Under the pieces are notes generated by a model, which searched no databases, was not told the DNA's origin, and saw only the letters and a list, made by a program, of their open reading frames with translations. DNA of 64,000 bases from an uncultured Parabacteroides sp. Lineage in GTDB: Bacteria > Bacteroidota > Bacteroidia > Bacteroidales > Tannerellaceae. The stretch covers positions 7,241-71,240 of the forward strand of contig NZ_CABUOD010000025.1 of NCBI RefSeq assembly GCF_902493135.1. The letters run 5' to 3'. Numbering within the stretch: the first letter of the stretch is position 1; every line of letters begins with the position of its first letter. Shown piece after piece: positions 34,101 to 43,289 of the stretch. The translations under genes and the position numbers were made by a program.

Positions 34101-35237
34101 TTACTTTTCAACCGTGAATTTATAAAGACACTCGCTGAAATACTTTTCGCCCGGACGCAGCACTACGCTTGGGAAGCCCGGCTGGTTGGGAGAATCGGGA
34201 TAATGCTGTGTTTCAAGACACAAAGCACCGCGATGCGGATAGATCACGCCTAACTTTCCTTTATCTCCATCCTTCGTCATTGCATTTCCGGCATAGAACT
34301 GGATACCCGGCTCGTTCGTGTACACTTCGAGGCCGATACCGCTTTTTGCAGAAACAACTTTTGCAGCCAGGACATTGATGTCGCAATTGTTATTCAACAC
34401 CCAGTTATGATCGTAGCCTTTGCCTCTCACCAGCTGATCGAACGGATCATCGATATGTGCGCCTACGGCAACAGCCGTACGCAAATCCATTGGAGTTCCT
34501 TCTACCGGATCAAGCGTACCGGTCGGGATCAACGTTTCATCAACCGGGACATAGGTGTCTGCCGCAATCATAATCGAATGATCCAGTATCTGCGAACCCG
34601 GAACACCGGAAAGGTTGAAATAGCTATGGTTCGTCAGGTTCACGACAGTCGGCTTGTCCGTTGTAGCCTCGTATTTGATATCGACGGCATTGTCGTTTGT
34701 TAATGTATATGTAACCTTGAGGTTCAGATTTCCGGGGAAACCGGCTTCACCGTCTTTGGAGAGATACGTCAGTTCCACACTCTGGTCATTTACCTGTTTG
34801 GCATCCCAAACAACCGTATGATAACCTTCCGGACCACCATGCAGGCAGTGTCCGTTGTTATTCTGCGGTAGCTGGTATTCAGCACCGTCCAACGAGAACT
34901 TGCCATTTGCGATACGGTTTCCGTAACGACCGATCAACCCGCCGTAGTTATTGTTCGGATTGTCCACATACTGTTGGACATTATCGTATCCCAAGACGAC
35001 ATCCGTCATTTTGCCATCCTTGTCGGGAACCATGACCGACACCAGGCGTCCGCCCCAGTTCGTCACACAGGCTTCCGCACCATTCTGGTTCTTCAACACA
35101 TATAATGCAGTCGGTTTCCCCTGCACTTCTGATACGAAATCTGATTTCATCAGTCCAGAAAGAGTGGCTTCCTCTTTTTTCTCAGTACATGACAACAAAA
35201 CACACATTGCCATGACAGCCATACATAGTCTCTTCAT
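34101..35237 (-). CDS. galM: Aldose 1-epimerase (mutarotase), lipoprotein
   Basis: 378 residues with a lipoprotein signal peptide (MKRLCMAVMAMCVLLSC). The galactose-mutarotase beta-sandwich shows GRYGNRIANGKFSLDG, HGGPEGYHTVVWD, the catalytic His in NLTNHSYFNL and the catalytic Glu in ALCLETQHYPDSPNQPGFPS. It interconverts alpha and beta anomers of free hexoses; the lipobox places it in the periplasm or on the surface, where it could act on sugars released by GH97-type enzymes. Its promoter (35307-35278) is divergent from thyA. Confidence 0.94.
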   Translation of the reverse strand: MKRLCMAVMAMCVLLSCTEKKEEATLSGLMKSDFVSEVQGKPTALYVLKNQNGAEACVTNWGGRLVSVMVPDKDGKMTDVVLGYDNVQQYVDNPNNNYGGLIGRYGNRIANGKFSLDGAEYQLPQNNNGHCLHGGPEGYHTVVWDAKQVNDQSVELTYLSKDGEAGFPGNLNLKVTYTLTNDNAVDIKYEATTDKPTVVNLTNHSYFNLSGVPGSQILDHSIMIAADTYVPVDETLIPTGTLDPVEGTPMDLRTAVAVGAHIDDPFDQLVRGKGYDHNWVLNNNCDINVLAAKVVSAKSGIGLEVYTNEPGIQFYAGNAMTKDGDKGKLGVIYPHRGALCLETQHYPDSPNQPGFPSVVLRPGEKYFSECLYKFTVEK

Positions 35238-35277
35238 TTTCGATACTAATAAATTAAATGTTTGTTAGATAGGCAGC

Positions 35278-35307
35278 AAATATACGCTATTATTGTCAAA
35301 AACAAAC
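35278..35307 (-). promoter_or_regulatory. galM promoter
   Basis: Minus-strand TTTG (35307-35304), 18-bp spacer, TATATTTG (35285-35278), 41 bp before the start. The thyA -7 (TACTTTTG, 35348-35355) faces the other way. Confidence 0.7.
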
Positions 35308-35374
35308 GATGCTGTAGGATAATGTTGTTTAATACAAATCACTTTCGTACTTTTGTCTGTCATAATAAAGAAAA

Positions 35375-36169
35375 ATGAAACAGTATTTAGAATTACTCGA
35401 TCGTGTCCTCCGTGAAGGAGTTAAGAAAGAAGATCGGACAGGAACCGGTACATACAGTGTATTCGGACATCAGATGCGCTTCAATCTTGAAGACGGCTTT
35501 CCCCTGCTCACAACAAAGAAACTGCATTTGAAATCCATTATATATGAATTACTTTGGTTTCTTCAAGGCGATACAAATGCAAAATACTTGCAGGAACATG
35601 GAGTGAGGATCTGGAACGAATGGGCCGACCCGGATGGCAATTTAGGACATATCTACGGTTTCCAATGGCGTTCATGGCCGGACTATAAAGGCGGAAGCAT
35701 CGATCAGATCAGTGAGGCGGTAGAGACAATCAAGCATAATCCGGATTCGCGCCGTATCATCGTCAGCGCTTGGAATGTAGGGGATCTGGACAATATGAAT
35801 CTGCCTCCCTGCCACGCTTTCTTCCAGTTTTATGTGGCAAACGGCCGCCTGAGCCTGCAAATGTACCAGCGCAGTGCCGATATTTTCTTGGGTGTACCTT
35901 TTAACATTGCTTCGTATGCATTGTTATTACAAATGATGGCACAGGTAACCGGACTGAAAGCCGGAGATTTTGTCCATACGCTTGGCGATGCACATGTTTA
36001 TACCAACCATCTTGAACAGGTGAAGTTGCAATTGACGCGTGATCCGCGCCCTCTTCCCCGGATGGAAATCAACCCGGAAGTGAAAGACATATTCGGTTTC
36101 CGGTACGAAGATTTCAACCTGACGGGATACGACCCTCATCCTCATATCAAAGGTGAAGTGGCCGTATAA
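35375..36169 (+). CDS. thyA: Thymidylate synthase
   Basis: 264 residues, the usual length for bacterial ThyA. Key segments: DRTGTGTYSVFGHQMRFNLEDGFPLLTTKK, the catalytic cysteine in NLPPCHAFFQFYV, QRSADIFLGVPFNIASYALL, GDAHVYTNH, and the C-terminus HPHIKGEVAV. It methylates dUMP to dTMP with methylene-tetrahydrofolate, generating dihydrofolate that the next gene's product recycles. The two genes are 49 bp apart, across an A/T-rich stretch of AAATTATAA repeats. Confidence 0.97.
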   Translation: MKQYLELLDRVLREGVKKEDRTGTGTYSVFGHQMRFNLEDGFPLLTTKKLHLKSIIYELLWFLQGDTNAKYLQEHGVRIWNEWADPDGNLGHIYGFQWRSWPDYKGGSIDQISEAVETIKHNPDSRRIIVSAWNVGDLDNMNLPPCHAFFQFYVANGRLSLQMYQRSADIFLGVPFNIASYALLLQMMAQVTGLKAGDFVHTLGDAHVYTNHLEQVKLQLTRDPRPLPRMEINPEVKDIFGFRYEDFNLTGYDPHPHIKGEVAV

Positions 36170-36218
36170 GAGATCTATGATAAATGATAAATTATAAATT
36201 ATAAATTATAAATCATAA

Positions 36219-36722
36219 ATGGCAATGAGTACTATTTCAATTGTAGCAGCTATTTCCGACAATAATGCGATTGGGAAGAATCTGGGTCTGCTCTGGCACA
36301 TGCCGGCAGACATGAAGCGTTTTAAAGACCTGACAACAGGCCACGCCGTAATAATGGGACGTAAAACTTTCGAGTCTTTACCAAAAGGCCCATTGCCCAA
36401 CCGTAAAAATGTCGTGCTGACGACCATGCCGGAAGCAGGTTTCATCAATTGCTTTGCCTGCGAATCCATGCATGACGCACTGGATATCTGTGAAAAAGAA
36501 GAAAACATCTTCATCATCGGAGGTTCTCTGGTTTACAGACAAGGATTAGGGATTGCCGACAAGATGTACCTGACCCGCATTCATGGAGAGTTTCCGGATG
36601 CAGATGCATTTTTCCCCGTTGTCAACTGGGATCTGTGGGAAGAGGTGGAACGACAGGAATTTCCTGCCGACGAGAAAAATCCGTACCCCTACACATTCCT
36701 GACTTACGTTCGTAAAAAATAA
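36219..36722 (+). CDS. folA: Dihydrofolate reductase
   Basis: 167 residues with ISIVAAISDNNAIGKNLGLLWHMPADMKRFKDLT (the folate-site acid is D in MPADM), GHAVIMGRKTFESLPKGPLPNRKNVVLT (NADPH site), FIIGGSLVYRQGL and DAFFPVV. It reduces the dihydrofolate produced by ThyA. Start at 36219 (MAMST) or 36225. It probably belongs to the same transcript as thyA. Confidence 0.96.
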   Translation: MAMSTISIVAAISDNNAIGKNLGLLWHMPADMKRFKDLTTGHAVIMGRKTFESLPKGPLPNRKNVVLTTMPEAGFINCFACESMHDALDICEKEENIFIIGGSLVYRQGLGIADKMYLTRIHGEFPDADAFFPVVNWDLWEEVERQEFPADEKNPYPYTFLTYVRKK

Positions 36723-36854
36723 AATTACTCCTAATTAACGGTAATTTTGCAACTTTTTGCTCTTTCTTTGTATCTATATAAGAAACGGGTTCGGATTTAT
36801 GATTTTGACTTACCGGTCCTACTTCATAAATCTGGAATCATAAATCTGAAAGAT

Positions 36855-39800
36855 ATGAAGATAAGAGCAATTATTGTTTTAACCCTGATCGCATGCGGAA
36901 TAGTATCTGCTATCTCCTACGTGAAGGCAAATCGGGTATCCACCAACGAAAAGGCTATCATAGAAGCCATCCAGACAAAAAATACCCCGGCATTGATCCA
37001 GTCGCTTATCACCCGGATGAAAAACCAACTGGAGAAAGACGCCGACACATTCCCCGAACTGATCAAAGAGATCGAGACTTATGCCGGTACATGCCCCGAT
37101 TCTGCATCCGTGGCCGTACTCCACTCCATGATTGCGGAGATGTATAACAACTATTATATGCAAAACCGTTGGAACATCAACCAGCGGACCGAACTGGCAG
37201 GCTACGTCCCCGATGATATCCGGGAATGGACTTCCAACCTTTTCAAGGAAAAGATCAAACAGGAACTGACACTATCTCTCCAACCGGCGCAGTTGCTGCA
37301 ACAGACACCGGTCAGCCAGTATAACCTGATCCTGAAGAAAGGAAAAGACATGCCTCAACTTCGTCCTACCCTATATGATTTCCTTGCTTTCCGGGCGATC
37401 GACATACAACCGTCTGCAATATGGTACGAGGATCTGATTGCTTTCCGCCGGACACAACCGGATAAGAAAGCATTATTACTGGACGAACTGGACTACTGGC
37501 AATATAAATACGACAACCAGGCAGCAAATACGACCGACTACCGAAACGCGTTGGACAGCCTATATAAGGTATATGAAAAAGAACCGTTTGCCGCCGAAAT
37601 ACGAATTGCCGGCATGAACCTTCTCCAACGGGAACGCTATCAAGGCAACAAGGCTCATCAGGATTCCATCCAGGCGCTCATTTATACGCTTTGCAAAGAA
37701 AGCATTGCACAATATCCCAAATACGACCGGGTTAACATTTTCAAGAACCAACTGAACGAAATGGAAACGCCGGTCTTGAATATCCAATCCGACAACAATG
37801 TGTATCCGGGCAAGGATCTCACGTTGCAAATCAAGTATGTCAACACGCCTCAATTAGTTGTGCGCATCTACAAAAGCCTTCGCCAACCGGAAGATGCCTG
37901 GCGGAGTTACTACAAGAACAGTAAAAGCATGCGGGGAAAGCTGGTAAAAGAGGTCACATTCAAGATGGATCTCGCCAATTCATACACCGAAGCCGATTCC
38001 ACACTGACCATTCCGATGGACCAATTGGGATTGTACGAATATGTGATTACGGTTCCCGGTAGACAACTGTCCGTTTCCAACCGTTTCAGCGTCAGCCGTC
38101 TGGCAGCCCTTACCCGTAGCCAGACAAACAATTCGGAAGTACTTGTCACCGACCTCGAAAGCGGCAAACCAATCGAAGGGGCGACCGTCATCTATTACAA
38201 AACCAATATGATGAACGGAACAATCCAGCCTCAGGGAGAAGTCAAGACAGACCGGTTAGGGATCGCCGTCCTTCCCACCCAAAAGAAGATCGAACACATA
38301 CGTCCGGTATTCCGCGAAGACACCTCTTCCATCATTACAAATATATATCCGTACGGAACTTCCCGCTCCGACCAGAAAAAAGAAAAAGTCGATTTGTCGC
38401 TCTTCACCGACCGGGGCATCTACCGGCCGGGACAAAACGTATTCTTCAAAGGAATCGCTTATGTAAAAGATACGGACAACCCGCATGTAGTGGCCGGACG
38501 AACCTATACCGTCACCTTGCGGGATGCCAACTACAAAGAAGTGGCCAGCAAAGAATTCAAGACAGACCGGTTCGGTTCCTTCAACGGAGAATTTACCATC
38601 CCGGCACAGACCTTGAGCGGAAACTTCACGCTTGTTTCGGAGCGGACCCGCACAAACATCCGGATAGAAGAATATAAACGCCCGACTTTCAAAGTCAGCT
38701 TCCTGCCAATCCAGGAAGAAGTCTCCTTCGGCCATCCTGTGAAGATCACAGGTGAGGCGCAGACTTTCTCCGGTATCGACCTCCAGACCGGCGAGGTAAA
38801 CTGGACAATCACCCGCCGCCCGTTCTGGGCACGTTTTTATATGCCGGACCCGTTCGACTTCACATACAAACAGGTTGCGAATGGAACGGCAAAGATTGAC
38901 AACAAAGGCAATTTCACGATTTCCTTCGTACCCGAACGGCCGGGAACTTCGGATATGCGCCCTGCCTTCCAGAGCTACGAAGTAACGGCAACCCTGACCG
39001 ACAGCAAAGGAGAGACACAAGAAGCAAGCTATACATTCTCCGTCGGCGATACAGGTATCCTATTGGATATCCAAATGCCCGGACAGGAAATGGAAAGCGA
39101 TTCCGCCAAAGCAGTGATAACGGCCTATACGGTGAACAGACAGAAAACATCTGCGGAAGGAAGTTACACGATTTACTCCCTGTCGGACGAAAAGCCGGAA
39201 AAGGATATGTTCGGTGCAGACCGGTACAAAATCAATGAACTGGTAGCTGTGGGAACTTTCATAACGGGAGACGAAATATCACCTACCGTATTCCGCAAAC
39301 TTCCCGCCGGACGCTATCGTCTGGAAGTGAAATCGACCGACTCTAACGGGAAAGAAGTTTCCGCCAATCAAGACTTCATCCTGTACAGCCGCCGGGACAA
39401 ACGACCGCCCGTATTTATGCACACCTGGCTGATTAATGAGCACACGACCTGCGCTCCGGGAGAAGAGGCTGCGTTCATATTCGGGACCTCCGACAAAGAC
39501 ACCCATATATTATATGAAGTATATTCAGCTACCAACAAGTGTATGGAACGTAAACAGATCCGGTTGAGCGATGAAAACCGGACATTCCGCATTCCGTTCA
39601 AGGAAACGGACGGGGAAGGTTTCACCGTGTCTTTCACGTTTGTCAAAGACGGCAAGGCGTATGTGACGCAAGTCCCGGTCTACCGCCGCCAGCCGGACCG
39701 GAGATTGACGATCCAAACCGAGACATTCCGCGATCATTTATTGCCGGGAAGCAAGGAAAACTGGAAATTCCGTATTACGGATGCAGATTCCTCGACTGTC

Positions 39801-42539
39801 TCCGCAGAGATATTGGCGAGCATGTACGATGCTTCATTGGATAAGCTGTTGCCTTTCAAGTGGTCGTTTTCTCCTAAAAGAGATATTTACCTACATGCAC
39901 CGCGCTTCTCGGAAGGAACCGCATTCACAAACAGTAGCCGGTACGAAACAGGAGACCGGAAAGGATTGAACGTCCCGCAATACCAATACGACCGCCTCGA
40001 CTGGCAAGGCGTTTTGTCGTTGGGATATCGCTACGGACGCAGCAACCAGGTCTTTGCAACCGGAGCCGTCATGAAATCGGCAGCCGCCCCGGCTGTAGCC
40101 GAAGTTCTCAGCATCACCGACGACAGTGCGCCGTTGGAAGAATCGGCAATAAAAGCGGACCAAGGTGTCGCTAATATCATTGCAGAAGAAGAGGTGGAAG
40201 AAAGCGGAAAACCTTTCTTCCCGAATAACTCGATCGAACTTCGTGAAAACTTCGCCGAAACCGCCTTCTTCTATCCGGCATTAGTGACCGACGAAGCAGG
40301 CGATGTAGCGTTCAGCTTCACAATGCCCGAAAGCAACACGACCTGGAAAATGCAACTGTTAGCACAGACGGAAGACCTGAAATACGGCTACCTGTCCCGC
40401 GAGATCATCACCAATAAGCCGTTGATGGTAACTCCCAACCTACCGCGTTTCCTGCGTCAGGGCGATGAAGTGACCATCACGACGCAAATCAGCAACCAGT
40501 CCTCCGCCACTATGGACGGACGCGCCAGCCTGGAACTATTCGATCCGGACAACGACCAGCCGGTGATCTGCCTCACCAAATCGCAGAAACCTTTCACCTT
40601 GGGGGCAGACAGCACCACGACTGTCAGTTGGTCATTCAAGGTTCCGGCCTCTGCGGCCGGCGTCATCGGTTGCCGTATCGTGGCCGATTCGGATAAAGGA
40701 AGTGACGGCGAACAGCATTTAATCCCGGTTCTTTCGAACGAGATATTAGTGACGGAAAGCACCCCGTTCTACCTGTTCGACAAGAGCGAAGAAGTGATCC
40801 GCCTGAAAGACAACAAAGGTATCCGACCATTCCGCACGACACTGGAGCTGACCGCCAACCCGATCTGGTATGCCGTACAGGCGCTGCCGACTCTCACCCA
40901 ACCGGAAAACGACAACGTCATTTCCTGGTTCGCCTCTTATTACAGCAATACGTTGGCAAGCTACATCGCCACCGCCCACCCCCGCATCCAGCAGGTCATC
41001 AGCCAATGGAAAGCACAAGGCGGAAACGCCTCTACGCTCTATTCCAACCTGGAAAAGAATGCAGAACTGAAAAACATCCTTCTACAGGAAACACCCTGGG
41101 TATTGGAAGCGGACAATGAAACGGAACAAAAACAGCGTTTGTCCCTCCTTTTCGATCTGAACCGGGCAGCCGGACAACGGGAGATCGCCCTCCGCCATCT
41201 TCTCGACCTGCAAACGCCGGATGGAGGCTGGGGATGGTTCAAAGGCATGTATCCGAGCCAGGAGATCACGCTTTATATTTTGAAAGGGATGAACCAACTG
41301 ACCGAGTTGAATGCTGTCGAATATAACCAGCAGGAAAAAGAGATGCAGATAAAAGCCCTGACATTCGTGGACAAACACATCCAGTCCGATTATGAGGCAT
41401 TACAAAAGATCAAGAACTGGCAGAAAAATGAAATTTCTCCATTGGAAATCGAATACCTGTTTGTCCGCAGCCAGTACCGCGACATCCCTGAGTTAGGTTC
41501 GGCACGTGAAGCGATCCGCTACTACACGAACCTGGCGGAAAAACAATGGAGCAAACAATCCATCTATGGAAAAGGAGAAATAGCGTGGCTCATGTGGCGC
41601 AACGGGAAGAAAGAAACCGCCGGTAACATCCTTGCCTGGTTGCGTAAAACAGCATCCACTTCAGCAGACAAAGGCATGTACTGGGCAAACAACCGGAGAG
41701 GGGAAAACTTCTTTGTCTCCCCGATCGACACCCATTGCCTGCTGATGGCTCTCTTTAATGAAGTTTCGCCCGACAAACAGAAAACGGACCGGATGAAACA
41801 ATGGTTGCTCAGCCAGAAGCAGACACAGAACTGGGAATCCGTCCCGGCTACGGTCAACGCAATTTATGCTTTACTCCTGACAGGTAGCGACTGGCTGGAC
41901 GCCAACAACACCTGTACCGCCAAGTGGGGCAAGCAAACATACAGCACCACAACCGGAGAATCGGCCACCGGCTACCTGAAAGTAACCGTATCGGATGAAA
42001 AAAGAATTGCATCCGAAGGAAATTCCATCTCCATCCGGAAGGAAGGAGCAGCGCCTGCGTGGGGAGCTGTCTACGAGCAATATTTCCAGAATATCAACGA
42101 TGTGAAAAAGCAGAAAGGTATCCTGAACGTAGAAAAGAAGCTATTCGTAGAAACGAATAACGGAACGGAACAACAACTTCGTCCCGTCACCCCGGATGAA
42201 CCGCTTCGTGTCGGCGACAAAGTGACCGTCCGCCTTGTGGTCCGTACCGATCGCGAAATGGATTATGTCTTCCTGAAAGACCTTCGTGCCGGCTGCTTTG
42301 AACCGGCTGCCCAACTTTCCGGTTCTGTCTACAGGGACGGAGTCGGGTATTACCAGTCGCCGACAGATGTTTCGGAGAATTTCTTCTTCGACCGCCTGCC
42401 CCAGGGGACTTTTGTACTGGAATATGCCGTATACGTGTCACGCACCGGTGAATATGCAGGCGGAATCAGTACGATCCAATGCCTCTATGCGCCGGAATTC
42501 GTCTCGCATACGGAAGGAAACATCGTCAAGGTGGATTAA
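36855..42539 (+). CDS. Alpha-2-macroglobulin-family protein lacking the thioester
   Basis: 1894 residues, one of the largest proteins in the window. The N-terminus (MKIRAIIVLTLIACG) may be a lipoprotein signal. Seen: macroglobulin-like domains including FTDRGIYRPGQNVFFKGIAYV; the central A2M domain (ENFAETAFFYPALVTDEAGDVAFSFTMPESNTTWKMQLLAQT); a helical TED-like domain (LQTPDGGWGWFKGM; AREAIRYYTN); and a C-terminal receptor-like domain. At the position of the CxEQ thioester the sequence reads LPTLTQPENDNVISW, so no thioester can form. Bacterial A2Ms trap proteases in the periplasm, and thioester-free forms occur. ATG 36855 chosen because the in-frame extension upstream covers the -7 TAATTTTG (36742-36749). 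Residues near 1090-1130 resemble part of the window's TonB. Confidence 0.9.
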   Translation: MKIRAIIVLTLIACGIVSAISYVKANRVSTNEKAIIEAIQTKNTPALIQSLITRMKNQLEKDADTFPELIKEIETYAGTCPDSASVAVLHSMIAEMYNNYYMQNRWNINQRTELAGYVPDDIREWTSNLFKEKIKQELTLSLQPAQLLQQTPVSQYNLILKKGKDMPQLRPTLYDFLAFRAIDIQPSAIWYEDLIAFRRTQPDKKALLLDELDYWQYKYDNQAANTTDYRNALDSLYKVYEKEPFAAEIRIAGMNLLQRERYQGNKAHQDSIQALIYTLCKESIAQYPKYDRVNIFKNQLNEMETPVLNIQSDNNVYPGKDLTLQIKYVNTPQLVVRIYKSLRQPEDAWRSYYKNSKSMRGKLVKEVTFKMDLANSYTEADSTLTIPMDQLGLYEYVITVPGRQLSVSNRFSVSRLAALTRSQTNNSEVLVTDLESGKPIEGATVIYYKTNMMNGTIQPQGEVKTDRLGIAVLPTQKKIEHIRPVFREDTSSIITNIYPYGTSRSDQKKEKVDLSLFTDRGIYRPGQNVFFKGIAYVKDTDNPHVVAGRTYTVTLRDANYKEVASKEFKTDRFGSFNGEFTIPAQTLSGNFTLVSERTRTNIRIEEYKRPTFKVSFLPIQEEVSFGHPVKITGEAQTFSGIDLQTGEVNWTITRRPFWARFYMPDPFDFTYKQVANGTAKIDNKGNFTISFVPERPGTSDMRPAFQSYEVTATLTDSKGETQEASYTFSVGDTGILLDIQMPGQEMESDSAKAVITAYTVNRQKTSAEGSYTIYSLSDEKPEKDMFGADRYKINELVAVGTFITGDEISPTVFRKLPAGRYRLEVKSTDSNGKEVSANQDFILYSRRDKRPPVFMHTWLINEHTTCAPGEEAAFIFGTSDKDTHILYEVYSATNKCMERKQIRLSDENRTFRIPFKETDGEGFTVSFTFVKDGKAYVTQVPVYRRQPDRRLTIQTETFRDHLLPGSKENWKFRITDADSSTVSAEILASMYDASLDKLLPFKWSFSPKRDIYLHAPRFSEGTAFTNSSRYETGDRKGLNVPQYQYDRLDWQGVLSLGYRYGRSNQVFATGAVMKSAAAPAVAEVLSITDDSAPLEESAIKADQGVANIIAEEEVEESGKPFFPNNSIELRENFAETAFFYPALVTDEAGDVAFSFTMPESNTTWKMQLLAQTEDLKYGYLSREIITNKPLMVTPNLPRFLRQGDEVTITTQISNQSSATMDGRASLELFDPDNDQPVICLTKSQKPFTLGADSTTTVSWSFKVPASAAGVIGCRIVADSDKGSDGEQHLIPVLSNEILVTESTPFYLFDKSEEVIRLKDNKGIRPFRTTLELTANPIWYAVQALPTLTQPENDNVISWFASYYSNTLASYIATAHPRIQQVISQWKAQGGNASTLYSNLEKNAELKNILLQETPWVLEADNETEQKQRLSLLFDLNRAAGQREIALRHLLDLQTPDGGWGWFKGMYPSQEITLYILKGMNQLTELNAVEYNQQEKEMQIKALTFVDKHIQSDYEALQKIKNWQKNEISPLEIEYLFVRSQYRDIPELGSAREAIRYYTNLAEKQWSKQSIYGKGEIAWLMWRNGKKETAGNILAWLRKTASTSADKGMYWANNRRGENFFVSPIDTHCLLMALFNEVSPDKQKTDRMKQWLLSQKQTQNWESVPATVNAIYALLLTGSDWLDANNTCTAKWGKQTYSTTTGESATGYLKVTVSDEKRIASEGNSISIRKEGAAPAWGAVYEQYFQNINDVKKQKGILNVEKKLFVETNNGTEQQLRPVTPDEPLRVGDKVTVRLVVRTDREMDYVFLKDLRAGCFEPAAQLSGSVYRDGVGYYQSPTDVSENFFFDRLPQGTFVLEYAVYVSRTGEYAGGISTIQCLYAPEFVSHTEGNIVKVD

Positions 42540-42541
42540 GC

Positions 42542-42807
42542 GAAGCTCCCGGCAGAAGACAACGCATGTGCAGCCAGCCCCGCCGGCTCCCGGCGAAGAT
42601 AGCTGCACGTGAATCCGGTCCTGCTGGCTCTCGGCAAAGCCGGCTGCATGTGAATCTGCCTCCGCTGGCTCCCGGCAAAGCCGGCTGCATGTGAATCTGC
42701 CTCCGCCGGCTCTCTGCGGAACCAGCTGCATGTGAATCCGGCTCTGCCGGCTCCCGGCGACGGTAGCTGCACGCAAATCCGGCCTCCCCGGCTCCCGGCG
42801 GAAGCAG
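42542..42807. repeat. 41-bp tandem repeat array, six full units plus a partial
   Basis: Units start at 42542, 42583, 42624, 42665, 42706, 42747 and 42788 (partial). Each contains GGCTCCCGGC near its start and GCTGCATGTGAATC in the middle, with small self-complementary parts such as CGGCAAAGCCG. The array is markedly more G/C-rich than its surroundings, begins two bases after the A2M stop codon and ends before the -7 of the DUF1573 gene. There are no unique spacers, so it is not CRISPR. Confidence 0.9.
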
Positions 42808-42886
42808 AATTTTATTTTTTAAAGAAACTAATTCAGTAGTAAACATTATCTTTGCATTCTAAACAATAGCTAAATAAAAAGAGAAG

Positions 42887-43264
42887 ATGAAACAGATTAT
42901 TTTTATTTTCATGGCGATCCTGTTGGCAACAGGAATGGCATCAGCTCAGAACAAGGCTGTAATCTCGGCAGATGAAACCTCTTTCGATTTCGGAACGATC
43001 AAGGAAGCGAACGGCAATGTGTCGCACACTTTTAAAATAAAGAATACAGGCGAAGCACCGTTGGTCCTGACACGTGTCATCGCCTCTTGCGGCTGCACGA
43101 CACCGGAATGGACCAAAGAACCGATTGCCCCGGGTAAAACAGGCGATATTAAAATCACTTACAACCCGAAAGACCGTCCCGGCCCCTTTGTCAAGACTAT
43201 TTCCGTATACAGCAACGGGAAAACCGGTAGTTTTATCCTGACAATCCGGGGAGAAGTAGAATAA
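42887..43264 (+). CDS. DUF1573 protein (short)
   Basis: 125 residues with a signal peptide (ending MASAQ) and one Ig-like DUF1573 domain: DFGTIKEANGNVSHTFKIKNTGEAPLVLTRVIASCGCTTPEW, then KTGDIKITYNPKDRPGPFVKTISVYSN. The conserved CGC pair is present. Exported, function unknown. A -7 TATCTTTG lies at 42847-42854, just after the 41-bp array. The next gene repeats this domain and extends it. Confidence 0.9.
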   Translation: MKQIIFIFMAILLATGMASAQNKAVISADETSFDFGTIKEANGNVSHTFKIKNTGEAPLVLTRVIASCGCTTPEWTKEPIAPGKTGDIKITYNPKDRPGPFVKTISVYSNGKTGSFILTIRGEVE

Positions 43265-43289
43265 TAACAGGAAAACTGAACGATAAAGA

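Noticed and set aside
42542..42807. Possible CRISPR array.
   Set aside because: Units are contiguous with no unique spacers, and no cas genes are in the window.
42438..42846. Several overlapping frames on both strands across the 41-bp array, with repeated SRREPAE/GSR peptides.
   Set aside because: The repeat length is not a multiple of three, so frames shift from unit to unit; no start signal or conserved product. Non-coding repeat.
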